Positions 15,120 to 23,069 of a stretch of 50,794 nt of DNA are shown here, in pieces; within the stretch, counting starts at the first letter, position 1; each line of letters starts with the position of its first letter. The position numbers and the translations under genes are program-made. The notes beneath the pieces are model-generated. The model saw nothing but the letters and a program-made list of their open reading frames with translations. It was not told the origin of the DNA and did not search any database. The stretch is from Mycolicibacter longobardus. Its GTDB lineage: Bacteria > Actinomycetota > Actinomycetes > Mycobacteriales > Mycobacteriaceae. The stretch covers positions 1 to 50,794 of the forward strand of contig NZ_LQPG01000037.1 of assembly GCF_002102265.1 (NCBI RefSeq), given 5' to 3'.

Positions 15120-16019
15120 ATGTGTCTGTTCCCGAAACCACACGCCACCCTGTCCGACGCCGACGTCGCCGACGCCCTGAGCCGTGCGGTGGCCGTCATC
15201 AACCCGTTGCTCGACCTGCTCTCGGAGGCCGACCCGATCAGCCTGCGTAAGCGCACTCGGCGCCTGCTCACCCCGGCTCGCGGGATAACCCAGCGGATCC
15301 GCCGAATCCAGCTGAGGCGGCGTCGCCGTGAGGCCGGTCGCGGCCCCAGCGTCTCCAATCGGGCCCTCAACGCCGGGGCGCAGCTGATCAACGCCGCCGA
15401 CCTGCCCGGAACCGCGGCCTGGGATCGGATGAGCCGCGACCAACGCGTGCACTGGTGGGTGCACCGGGTCGGCGCGCTGAACACCCTTGTGGTGGCCTCC
15501 CCCGGGGCGTTCGGCTGGCTGTCGCGGGTGGTGCCGGTGGGCGAGCTGGCGGGATTCGTCAACCACGCCATCGTGTTGTGCGCGCTGGCCCGCGAGTACG
15601 GCGTCACCGATCAGCGCGAGCAGGTGCGGTTGCTCGCCGAGGTGCTGTGCCAGCGGCAGCTGCCCGAAGACTTCGACGTTCCGCCGCCGCCGGATCCCGA
15701 GCCGCTGCCCGAAACGCCGCCACCGGGCTGGAAACCGCTGAAGGCCATCACGTCGTCCACCCCGGTGGTGATCACCCGAACCGTCTGGCAGCTGGCCGGC
15801 ATCCTGCGGGCAACGTTCGACGAAGTGACCAGGCGGCCACATCCGAACAAGTGGTACCAGCGCCTGGGCACGCTGCCCGGCCTCGGATTGGTCGCCTCCT
15901 ACTTCGGCGAGCGGGGCGCGCTGATACGCGCGGCCCGGGCGGGCGTGGCCTGGCTGGAGGCGAAGGAGAACAGCGCAGAAGCCGACGCCGAGGAACCCGG
16001 AGAGGTAAGCCCCCTCTAG
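15120..16019 (+). CDS. Conserved mycobacterial protein, unknown
   Basis: 299 aa from ATG 15120. It is mostly helical and has a strongly basic segment (LRKRTRRLLTPARGITQRIRRIQLRRRRREAGRG, residues 41-74), a Trp-rich core (VHWWVHRVGAL) and two amphipathic hydrophobic stretches (NTLVVASPGAFGWLSRVVPV, FVNHAIVLCALA), which suggest membrane association rather than a classical membrane protein. A Pro-rich hinge (VPPPPDPEPLPETPPPGW) precedes the C-terminal helices. It converges with GH16 and overlaps its stop by 4 bp. I do not recognise a domain with known function. Confidence 0.75.
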   Translation: MCLFPKPHATLSDADVADALSRAVAVINPLLDLLSEADPISLRKRTRRLLTPARGITQRIRRIQLRRRRREAGRGPSVSNRALNAGAQLINAADLPGTAAWDRMSRDQRVHWWVHRVGALNTLVVASPGAFGWLSRVVPVGELAGFVNHAIVLCALAREYGVTDQREQVRLLAEVLCQRQLPEDFDVPPPPDPEPLPETPPPGWKPLKAITSSTPVVITRTVWQLAGILRATFDEVTRRPHPNKWYQRLGTLPGLGLVASYFGERGALIRAARAGVAWLEAKENSAEADAEEPGEVSPL

Positions 16020-16924
16020 AAGACCCGCACCCAGTCGATCAGCATGTCCGCCGGGTAGGACCCCTGACGGGCATCCCCGCCGCCCGACCCGCCGATGGCG
16101 AGGTTCAGGATCGGGAACACCGTGTAGCCCGGGTCGTTGAACGGCCACTCCCGGCCCGGCTCGTCGATGTTCTCGATGCCCACGGCCGGGACGCTGAAGT
16201 AGGGCTCCATGCCCTCGACGTAGTCCTGCCAGAAGTACATCCCGCTCTGGTTCCAGGTGACCCGCCAGTTGTGCCAGTTGCCGTCCACCGGGAACGCGAA
16301 GGTTTCGAACGCGGTGCCGTAGGGGTTGGCGTGCACGGTGGTGCCGGACGGCCATTCGCCGTTGCCGTACCACTCCATCAGGTCGATCTCGCCTTCGCGG
16401 CCCGGGTCGTCGTTGGACAGCCACCATCCGGGCCAGCAGCCCGCGGTCTGGCAGTTCAGCTTGATGCGGGCTTCCCAGGTGGTGCCGATACCGCCACGCC
16501 AGTTGCCGTGCACCAGACCACCGAAGAAGGTGTTGCCCTCGCGGGTACCCCGGATGACGAGGTTGGAGTTGCCGTCCAGGAATACGTTCGCCCGGCTGTC
16601 GCGGTACTGGTAGAAGTACTCGGGCCGGTCCCAGCCGACGGGGCGCCGGATCGGGGTGCGGTGATTGGAGATCGTCCACTTCGAGCGATCGGGGGCTGAG
16701 CCGGCCGGACCGTCGAACTCGTCATGCCAGATGAAGGCACCGGACTTAGCGCCGGCCGCCGGGGGTGTGGCGGGCGCGGCCGGGGCAGCGGGGTCGACGG
16801 CCGGGGGCTGAGCCGGGTCACCGGGCGCTCCGGGAGGCGCAGGAACGGCTCTGGCCTGGGGCTTGGGGGCTGCGGCGGCCAATGCGCCGGCACCCAGCAT
16901 CATCATCGCCTTGCGGCGGTTCAT
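16016..16924 (-). CDS. Exported GH16 beta-1,3-glucanase-like glycoside hydrolase
   Basis: 302 aa, matching M. tuberculosis Rv0315 in sequence pattern. The start ATG 16924 gives a Tat-like leader (NRRKAMMMLGAGALAAAAP). A Pro/Ala-rich linker to about residue 60 is followed by the GH16 jelly roll (HDEFDGPAGS ... NHRTPI ... YRDSRANVFLDGNSNLVIR). The catalytic ExDxxE motif is E179-D181-E184 in GEIDLMEWYG. The Trp-rich cleft (WPGWWLSNDDPGR) and the final DWVRVF strand are present, so the domain is complete. Family members hydrolyse beta-1,3-glucans; the physiological substrate in mycobacteria is unclear. Confidence 0.93.
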   Translation of the reverse strand: MNRRKAMMMLGAGALAAAAPKPQARAVPAPPGAPGDPAQPPAVDPAAPAAPATPPAAGAKSGAFIWHDEFDGPAGSAPDRSKWTISNHRTPIRRPVGWDRPEYFYQYRDSRANVFLDGNSNLVIRGTREGNTFFGGLVHGNWRGGIGTTWEARIKLNCQTAGCWPGWWLSNDDPGREGEIDLMEWYGNGEWPSGTTVHANPYGTAFETFAFPVDGNWHNWRVTWNQSGMYFWQDYVEGMEPYFSVPAVGIENIDEPGREWPFNDPGYTVFPILNLAIGGSGGGDARQGSYPADMLIDWVRVF

Positions 16925-17024
16925 CTCGGGCACGGTGGCAATGTAACCCAAGCCGGACTCGTGTCAAACCAGGCAAGCCCCCCAGCGTGGGCTATGTCAC
17001 CTCCAGGTCACCGCTAAGCCGCCG

Positions 17025-17417
17025 CTAGCTCGCTTCGTCGCTGTCGGCATTGTCGTCCAGCACGCCGACGGCGATCCCGTACGGCACGAACCGCACCCTG
17101 CGTTTCGGGTCGGGATTGCGCTGGCTGGCGCGCAGCGCGTCGATCTCGCTGGCGTACACCTGCTCGACGCGCGCCGCCCCGTCGTCGCCGACGGTGTAAA
17201 TGGCCCACACGCCGTCACCGGTCTCGCCGGTGGTCGCCGGCCCCGGCCGCGCCGCCCGCGCCAGATCGGCGAAGATCGCGCCCCAGCCGGCCCGCTCTCC
17301 GGCCGAGCCGAAGGTTCCGGAGAACCGGTCGAATGCCGCCCGCAGGCCCTCGCCCGCCTCGCGCATCATCCGGTCCAAATCTTCGGAATCGAATCCGAAC
17401 GCGCCGTCGTCGCCCAT
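17025..17417 (-). CDS. Conserved small mycobacterial protein, unknown
   Basis: 130 aa. It is an acidic soluble protein beginning MGDDGAFGFDSEDLDRMMREAGEGLRAAF, with a central beta-rich part (DGVWAIYTVGDDGAARVEQVYASEIDALRASQRNPDPKRRVRFVPYGIAVGVLD). It has no signal peptide. Genomic position next to the GH16 gene fits the Rv0313 neighbourhood, but I cannot confirm homology. The function is unknown. Confidence 0.75.
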   Translation of the reverse strand: MGDDGAFGFDSEDLDRMMREAGEGLRAAFDRFSGTFGSAGERAGWGAIFADLARAARPGPATTGETGDGVWAIYTVGDDGAARVEQVYASEIDALRASQRNPDPKRRVRFVPYGIAVGVLDDNADSDEAS

Positions 17418-17483
17418 TGCTAACCCCTCTCGACCCCGATGGTCACACCCCAGTGTGCCTGCGCCGAGCGGGTCCGGCCAGCG

Positions 17484-18338
17484 TCAGGCGACGGCGACCC
17501 GTTCGCGTTCGTCGATCAGCCGGCGGCCACTGGTCAGCCGGCGCCGCATCTCCCACAGGTAGTAGCGCGACGGCAGCCAGCGGACCGGCCGCGGCACCAG
17601 CCGGTACACCGGCGGCAGCGCAGTCATCAGTGCGTCGAACAGCCGTTGGTCGCGGGGGCTCCATTCCCAGTGCAGTTCCTCGCGGATCCGGGTCGGCAGC
17701 AGGCCGCGGGTGAGCCACCGGTTGAACGGCATGGCCAGCCGGATCAGCAGCGGCGAGTCGCCGCCGCGGAAGAGCTCGTGCGCGAACGCCCGCACGTGGT
17801 CATCGATGGTCAGCTCGTCGAGCTTGGCCTGCCAGTACTGCTCGAAATCGGCCCGGGTCGGCGGCCACATCTCGGGCTTGACCTGCAGCGCGGTCCCGTA
17901 GATCGCCGCCTGCTGGTAGAGGCGCTCGGCGGTGGCGTCGTCCATCGGGCCCAGGAAGCGCTCGTAGAGGTCCTGGCCGTTCTTGTACAGCGTGGCCGCC
18001 ACCCACAGCTGTAGGTCGGGGTCGAATCCGTTGTAGCGCACCGGGCTGTCCGGCCCGGACTTCACCGGGACGTGCGCCTGGTTGACCAGCTTGACCAACG
18101 CGCGCCGCTCCTCGTCGGTGCCGAGGGTGACGCAGTAGATGTAGGTCATGGTGGTGCGCAGCCGGTCGAGCGGTCGGTTGAGCACGGTGCTGTGGTTGGC
18201 GACGCCGTGCCCGACGCCCGGTTCGGCCAGTTGCAGCAGCACGGTCACACCCGCCCCGAGAAACAGAAAGCCCTCGCCGACGTAGTCAGCCAGGTTCAAG
18301 CCCCGATCGACCGGTTCCCGTGTTTTCCGGATCGCCAT
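17484..18338 (-). CDS. MpaB/latex-clearing-type oxygenase family protein (DUF2236)
   Basis: 284 aa. It has the DUF2236 signature: GVANHSTVLNRPLDRLRTTMTYIYCVTLGT (residues 49-78), NQAHVPVKS with the conserved His, YNGFDPDLQLWVAATLYKNGQDLYERFLGPMDD, and a C-terminal Arg-rich helix. Family members are heme-dependent oxygenases that cleave lipid or polyisoprenoid C=C bonds (Lcp, MpaB); the actual substrate is unknown. It is divergent from a TetR regulator with a near-perfect inverted repeat between them, so it is probably repressed until a lipophilic ligand appears. It starts at ATG 18338. Confidence 0.85.
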   Translation of the reverse strand: MAIRKTREPVDRGLNLADYVGEGFLFLGAGVTVLLQLAEPGVGHGVANHSTVLNRPLDRLRTTMTYIYCVTLGTDEERRALVKLVNQAHVPVKSGPDSPVRYNGFDPDLQLWVAATLYKNGQDLYERFLGPMDDATAERLYQQAAIYGTALQVKPEMWPPTRADFEQYWQAKLDELTIDDHVRAFAHELFRGGDSPLLIRLAMPFNRWLTRGLLPTRIREELHWEWSPRDQRLFDALMTALPPVYRLVPRPVRWLPSRYYLWEMRRRLTSGRRLIDERERVAVA

Positions 18339-18353
18339 GACCGCTCCCTTGTA

Positions 18354-18380
18354 TGCAACAATCTAGCAATGATCGTTGCA
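18354..18380. promoter_or_regulatory. TetR operator between the MpaB-like and TetR genes
   Basis: TGCAACAATC (18354-18363) and GATCGTTGCA (18371-18380) are inverted repeats matching at 9 of 10 positions, 7 bp apart. The site lies 15 bp upstream of the oxygenase start and upstream of the TetR gene, in the usual position for autoregulation and repression of the neighbour. Confidence 0.75.
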
Positions 18381-18439
18381 TCGTTGCCTGCGATTGGGAA
18401 TGGTCTTTCGGCCCTATCCGGGCGGTAGATTCGACGCCG

Positions 18440-19087
18440 ATGCCCGCCAACCCGTTGTTTGCGCTGCTCGGCGCCTCAGACGAGCCGGGCGCCGACGCCC
18501 GCATCCTGCAGGCGGCGCTGGAGCAGTTCGCCCTCACCGGGGTGCGCCGGACCAGCACGGACGACATCGCCCGCCGCGCCGGGGTCAACCGCGCCACCGT
18601 GTACCGGCGACTCGGCGCCAAGAAGGAGATCGTCGCGGCGGCCTTCGTCTACGAGGCGGGCCGGGTGCTGACCCAGATCGACTCCGGCACCGGAGCTTTG
18701 GCCGAGCAGCCGACAGACACCGAGATCGACGACTACATCGTGCGGTTCTGCACCATCACTCTGATCACCGTGCGGGAGAACCGGCTACTGCACCAACTAC
18801 TCCAGGTGGACGGCGACGAGACGCTGCGAGCCCTGACCGTCGGGGCGGGCAACGTGGTCGAGTTGGCGTCGGCGTTTCTCTCCGAACGCATCCGGATGGT
18901 GCGGGAGCGCTCCGGCGGATCCACCGATCCCAGCGAGATCGGTTCGCTGTCAGCGGTTCTGGCCCGGCTGACCCAGTCACTGCTGCTGACACCGGACGGC
19001 CCACCGCAGATTCGGACCCGCGAAGAGATAGCCGCGTTCGCTGCGACCGTGCTGGTGCCCCTGATCCGGGGGCAGGCGCGCGGTTAG
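18440..19087 (+). CDS. TetR-family transcriptional regulator
   Basis: 215 aa from ATG 18440. An upstream in-frame start at 18353 would place coding sequence over the operator, so it was rejected. The N-terminal HTH is RILQAALEQFALTGVRRTSTDDIARRAGVNRATVYRRLGAKKEIVAAAF (residues 19-67). The C-terminal ligand domain is helical, with a dimer helix near residues 150-200. It is likely to repress the divergent MpaB-like oxygenase gene and itself through 18354-18380. Its end overlaps the convergent Pro/Thr-rich membrane gene by 4 bp. Confidence 0.92.
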   Translation: MPANPLFALLGASDEPGADARILQAALEQFALTGVRRTSTDDIARRAGVNRATVYRRLGAKKEIVAAAFVYEAGRVLTQIDSGTGALAEQPTDTEIDDYIVRFCTITLITVRENRLLHQLLQVDGDETLRALTVGAGNVVELASAFLSERIRMVRERSGGSTDPSEIGSLSAVLARLTQSLLLTPDGPPQIRTREEIAAFAATVLVPLIRGQARG

Positions 19088-19827
19088 TTCTGCGGAACCG
19101 TGATCGGGATCGGGACCGGGACCAACGGAATCGTCAGGTACTCCGTCGTCATCGGCACCGTGGAGGTCGGCGGCACTGTGGAGGTCGGCGGCACTGTGGA
19201 GGTCGGCGGTTCGGTGGTGGTCGGCGGCGCAGTCGTGGTCGTGGTGGGCGGCGCCGTCGTTGTCGTCGTGGTGCTGGTCGGCGCCTCGGTGGTGGTCGTG
19301 GGCGGTGCCGTGGTGGTGGTGGTGGCCGGCGGTGCCGTGGTGGTGGTCGGCGGCGGCGCCGACGTCGTGGCCACCGGCGGCGGCGGTGCGGGAGAGGCGG
19401 GCTCCGGAGGTGCGGTGGGCGACGGGACCGGCGGCACCACGGCGCTGGTCTCGGGCGCGACGGGCGCTTCGTCGTGGTGGCCGCGGGTAAAGCCGTACAG
19501 CATCCCGGCGATGGCGATCAGCGCCACCAGGATGCCGAGACCGAGTGCGAACCGCAGCAGCCGCGAGGGCGCTCGTCGGGCAGGGACCGGCCTGGCGGGT
19601 ACCGATACCGTCGGGCGATATCCGGTGCCCAGGTCCCGCTCGTAGGGGTCTTCGGCATAGGGGTTGTAGGGCACCGGTTCGGCACCGGCGCTGCCGTCCT
19701 CCTGCGACCATGCGTAGGCATCCACGACGGAACCGGTTGCCGGGGCAGACGTCACTGTCGGCGCCATGTCGGTTGCGTCGACAGCGCCCGCTTCCCGGGT
19801 GGCCTCGTCGTCCTGCGGGTCATACAT
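19084..19827 (-). CDS. Pro/Thr-rich single-pass membrane protein
   Basis: 247 aa from ATG 19827. The acidic N-terminal cytoplasmic part (about 1-85) contains YNPYAEDPYERD and a basic stop just before the single transmembrane helix (LLRFALGLGILVALIAIAGMLYGFTRG, about 89-115). The rest is an extracytoplasmic low-complexity region of TTTTAPP and PPTSTV repeats, ending in a short hydrophobic strand (LTIPLVPVPIPITVPQN). It is a wall-spanning or mucin-like design. The repeats are coding low complexity and not a separate DNA repeat. The function is unknown. Confidence 0.8.
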   Translation of the reverse strand: MYDPQDDEATREAGAVDATDMAPTVTSAPATGSVVDAYAWSQEDGSAGAEPVPYNPYAEDPYERDLGTGYRPTVSVPARPVPARRAPSRLLRFALGLGILVALIAIAGMLYGFTRGHHDEAPVAPETSAVVPPVPSPTAPPEPASPAPPPPVATTSAPPPTTTTAPPATTTTTAPPTTTTEAPTSTTTTTTAPPTTTTTAPPTTTEPPTSTVPPTSTVPPTSTVPMTTEYLTIPLVPVPIPITVPQN

Positions 19828-19923
19828 AGCTGAACACCTTGGATCGACAACGGCTGGGGACCGTCCCCACCATAGGTGCGCCCGCATCGTTCGGCACGGC
19901 CGACACACCGGCCCCGCCCGGAT

Positions 19924-21150
19924 TTACACCACTGTCAGGGGTAGTGACTTGCGCGGGCGGAACGCGAAATTCGCGCCGCTGCTGACCTTGGTCACCATCA
20001 CCTCGGGCAGTTCCTTCGCCTCGGTGTCGGTCTGGACCATCCGGGCCGTCCACTCGGTGTCGGTCCCCTCGGCCTCCACCCGCAGGTGCGGGTTGACGGC
20101 GGTCGCGATGGCCTGCAACGGGTTGAGATCCTGCGGCGAACACAGCGTGATCCAGGCGCCGTCGTCGTGCGCGGGCGAGTGACGCACCACGATTGCGTTC
20201 TCGCCGATGTCGGCATTGACATAGCCGATCGGATTGAACAGCGGGTGTAGTTCGAAGGTTCGCAACGCGCCGTCGATGTCCTCGGAGAGCCGCAGCGCGT
20301 TCTTGATACGCATCGCGCCCAGCCCGGCCAAACCGGTGAGCTGACGGCGTCCCACCGACGCGGCCAGCTCGTCGGAGCTGGCCCGGGCACGCACCGCCAG
20401 CGCGAACGACAGGTACAACAGGTGCATCTGCAGGCAGATCTCGTCGGCTATCCGAACCAACGCCGAATGGGAGAACGCGGTGAAGTCGACGTCGGACAGC
20501 AGCGGCCCGGTGTAGTCCGACAGTCCCTCGTCCGCCACGTCGATCTCATCGAGTTCCCAAGTGGCGGCGTTGGTTTCGCTGACCACCGCCAAGGCGGGAA
20601 TCGGCTGAGCCGGGGGGTAGGACTCGTCGATGATGACGGTCCAGTGGCAGTGCGGCTGCCGATCCGACGGCGCGCGGGGCGGCCGGTGCACCGGCCGGCA
20701 CTGCGCGTGGGCATTGGTCGCCACCGCGGTGGCGTCAAACGTCGGGTCTTCGATGGTGTGGCACATACCGAAGACGTACTCGTCTCCCATCGGCTCCACA
20801 TCGAGCAGCGCGCCACAGCTGGCCAGCTCGAACTCGCCGTTCCAGCGATCGTGGACGGTGAAGCGGAAGTCCATGAACTGCGGCGGTGAGCCGATGTCGA
20901 ACTGCAGACCCTTGAAGATGGTGAACACGTCGTTGCCGGTGTAGCCCAGCGCCCGCTGCATCCGCCGGGTGTAGATGGGACTGGAGCCCGCCCACTCCTC
21001 GATGGCGATCTGCACCATCTCCTCGCGGCCGAACTCCGAGATGCACCAGGCCATGCCGGAACGGTCGATCATGTGCCCGATCAGCAGCAGTTCGGGCACC
21101 AACACGGCCAACTCGTCACGCGACAGCGACGCATACCTGGACTCGGTCAC
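19924..21150 (-). CDS. Conserved actinobacterial protein (Rv0311-like)
   Basis: 408 aa. It is soluble, without signal peptide or transmembrane segments. The N-terminus MTESRYASLSRDELAVLVPELLLIGHMIDRSGMAWCISEFGREEMVQIAIEEWAGSSPIYTRRMQRAL is helical and well defined. The middle has HCHWTVIIDESYPPAQPIPALAVVSETNAATWELDEIDV, and the C-terminus is beta-rich. Length and position match M. tuberculosis Rv0311 (409 aa), but this is from memory. It is divergent from a TetR gene with palindromes in the 39-bp gap, which suggests regulated expression. The biochemical function is unknown. Confidence 0.75.
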   Translation of the reverse strand: MTESRYASLSRDELAVLVPELLLIGHMIDRSGMAWCISEFGREEMVQIAIEEWAGSSPIYTRRMQRALGYTGNDVFTIFKGLQFDIGSPPQFMDFRFTVHDRWNGEFELASCGALLDVEPMGDEYVFGMCHTIEDPTFDATAVATNAHAQCRPVHRPPRAPSDRQPHCHWTVIIDESYPPAQPIPALAVVSETNAATWELDEIDVADEGLSDYTGPLLSDVDFTAFSHSALVRIADEICLQMHLLYLSFALAVRARASSDELAASVGRRQLTGLAGLGAMRIKNALRLSEDIDGALRTFELHPLFNPIGYVNADIGENAIVVRHSPAHDDGAWITLCSPQDLNPLQAIATAVNPHLRVEAEGTDTEWTARMVQTDTEAKELPEVMVTKVSSGANFAFRPRKSLPLTVV

Positions 21151-21160
21151 GGACTAAAAA

Positions 21161-21186
21161 ATAGTCGTGACTATGTTATAAAGTCA
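21161..21186. promoter_or_regulatory. Overlapping palindromes between the Rv0311-like and TetR genes
   Basis: ATAGTCGTGACTAT (21161-21174) and TGACT...AGTCA (21168-21186) overlap in an A/T-rich 39-bp gap between two divergent start codons. This is a likely TetR operator covering both promoters. Confidence 0.7.
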
Positions 21187-21189
21187 ACA

Positions 21190-21816
21190 ATGGCTATTTC
21201 CGCTGGTCCCACGCAGTCATCCGGCCCCACCCGGCGAACCAGTGCGCCCCGCAAGCGCGGCGACGACACCCGGGCGCGGATCATCGACGAGACGGTGCGC
21301 TGCATCCTGGAGGAGGGTTTCGGCGCGGCGACGGCCAAGCACGTCGCCGAGCGGGCCGGGGTGACGTGGGGGGTCATCCAGTACCACTTCGGGGACCGCA
21401 ACGGCCTGCTGATGGCCGTGGTCGACGACGGGGTGGCCGAGCTGCTGACCAGCCTGTCCGCGGTCGAGGTCGGCGAGCTGGGGCTGCAACAGCGGATCGC
21501 GGCTGTCGTCGACACCGCGTGGCGCTGCTACGCCGGCCCGACCTCACTGGCCGCGTTCGAGATCCTGCGCGCCACCCGCGGCAGCCTCGGCGAACAGTCC
21601 CACGAACACCTGCTGCAGACCAATGAGGCGATCAACAGATTGGGCCGGCTGGTCTCCGACGATCCCGCAGATGCCGGTGTGGCCGAAGTGATCTGGGCAG
21701 CTCTGCGGGGAATCGTGTTGGCGCAGATGATCATCGGCGGGCCGTTCGACTGGCAGACCGAGCGCCGGGTGTTGATCGATATGGTCACCCACTATCTGCA
21801 GCGCGACCGGGTTTAG
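21190..21816 (+). CDS. TetR-family transcriptional regulator
   Basis: 208 aa from ATG 21190, immediately after the palindromes. A basic N-terminal tail (GPTRRTSAPRKRGDD) precedes the HTH ARIIDETVRCILEEGFGAATAKHVAERAGVTWGVIQYHFGDRNGLLMAVVDDG (residues 29-81). The C-terminal domain is helical. It probably represses the divergent Rv0311-like gene and itself. It ends 8 bp before the convergent PPE gene. Confidence 0.92.
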   Translation: MAISAGPTQSSGPTRRTSAPRKRGDDTRARIIDETVRCILEEGFGAATAKHVAERAGVTWGVIQYHFGDRNGLLMAVVDDGVAELLTSLSAVEVGELGLQQRIAAVVDTAWRCYAGPTSLAAFEILRATRGSLGEQSHEHLLQTNEAINRLGRLVSDDPADAGVAEVIWAALRGIVLAQMIIGGPFDWQTERRVLIDMVTHYLQRDRV

Positions 21817-21824
21817 CTGCTGCG

Positions 21825-23060
21825 CTAACCCGTCCGCCAATGCGTCGGAAGCGGCTGTCCCTCACGCGGCCGGGTGTGATACGCCCAGGACGAGGCCAGC
21901 CAGCCGCTGCCGTTGGTCAGCGTCGTGATCGGCTTGGAGTCCTGGTCCCGGTTCTTGTCGCCGGTCTTCTGGCTGCGGCGGCCAGTGGTATCGGTCGTCG
22001 CGCCCTGCCCGGCGGTCGTTCCCATCATCGCTTCTTGGAACGCCGTTCCGGGTGGCAGACCTACGGCGGCCGGCGACCGGGTCTGGGCGGCGGCCAGGGT
22101 GAATGCGGCCGGTTTCATCTCCGGTGCCGCGGTGGCCCAACTCGGCGGCGCCGAGAGACCGCCGACCGGGATCGCCCTCCCGATGCCGACCATCGGCTTG
22201 GTGGACGCCGACAGCACCCCGCGCGGCCCCAGCCCCTCGAACGTCAACGCGCCTTCCACCCCACCGCGGACGTAGACCAACCGTCCCCAGCCGGCCCCGT
22301 TGCTCACCACGGTGTACATGCTCGAGTCGAAACTGATCCCACTGGCGGCAATGCTGGTAAAGGGCGTCACCTCGCCCAATGCCTCGGGCAGCCCTTCCAG
22401 CCCCGACGACGGATCCGACGGGGCGGCCGGATTCACCAACTGATGCAGCGTCGTCTGGATGGCGCTGTTCAGCTGCGACAGACCCTTGGTTCCGGCGTGC
22501 GATGCAGCGGTGGACTGGGCGGCCAGCCCGGACGACTTGGTGGTCGGTGGCGCCTGCTTGAGCGCCGGCAGGGCGCTGGCGGGTCCCGCCACCGCCGCGT
22601 ACCCGTACATCGCGGCGACGTCCTGTGCCCACATTTCGGCGTAGGCGGCCTCGGTGGCGGCGATGGCCAGGGAGTTCTGCCCGAAGAAATTCGTGGCGAC
22701 CAGGGTGGCGAGCAGGGTCCGATTGGCGGCCACCACGGTCGGCGGCACCGTGGCGGCGAACGCGGCCTCGTAGGCGGCAGCGATCGACTTGGCCTGCAGC
22801 GCAGTCTGTTCGGCGTTGGCGGCACCGGACTGCAGCCACGCCACGTACGGAGTCGCCGCGTTGACCATCGCCGCGGATGCCGGGCCGGACCACTCGTGGC
22901 CGACCATGCTCGCGATCACCTCGGAGTAACCGACGGCGGCGGTCTCCAGTTCGGCGGCCAGAGCGGCCCAGGCCGTCGCCGCGGCGAGCATCGGCGCCGC
23001 CCCGGGGCCGGCATACAACCGTCCGGAGTTGACCTCCGGGGGAAGCAGTGCGAAGTCCAT
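21825..23060 (-). CDS. PPE family protein, SVP-like subgroup
   Basis: 411 aa. The PPE domain (MDFALLPPEVNSGRLYAGPGAAPMLAAATAW ... ) spans about residues 1-180, with the NFFGQN motif near 120. The C-terminal domain carries IPVGGLSAPPSWATA, a variant of the SVP motif (Gxx-SVPxxW) in which V is replaced by A. It ends with a charged tail (RRSQKTGDKNRDQDSKP) and SSWAYHTRPREGQPLPTHW. There is no PE gene next to it; a second PPE gene follows 9 bp upstream. It is likely exported by a type VII system after pairing with a PE protein encoded elsewhere. Confidence 0.92.
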   Translation of the reverse strand: MDFALLPPEVNSGRLYAGPGAAPMLAAATAWAALAAELETAAVGYSEVIASMVGHEWSGPASAAMVNAATPYVAWLQSGAANAEQTALQAKSIAAAYEAAFAATVPPTVVAANRTLLATLVATNFFGQNSLAIAATEAAYAEMWAQDVAAMYGYAAVAGPASALPALKQAPPTTKSSGLAAQSTAASHAGTKGLSQLNSAIQTTLHQLVNPAAPSDPSSGLEGLPEALGEVTPFTSIAASGISFDSSMYTVVSNGAGWGRLVYVRGGVEGALTFEGLGPRGVLSASTKPMVGIGRAIPVGGLSAPPSWATAAPEMKPAAFTLAAAQTRSPAAVGLPPGTAFQEAMMGTTAGQGATTDTTGRRSQKTGDKNRDQDSKPITTLTNGSGWLASSWAYHTRPREGQPLPTHWRTG

Positions 23061-23069
23061 CGGTTGACC

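Noticed and set aside
18353..18439. Upstream start for the TetR gene
   Set aside because: It would place codons over the inverted repeat and add residues not resembling a TetR N-terminus.
19100..19400. Tandem DNA repeat or integrated repeat element
   Set aside because: It is the coding sequence of Thr/Pro repeats in the membrane protein at 19084-19827.
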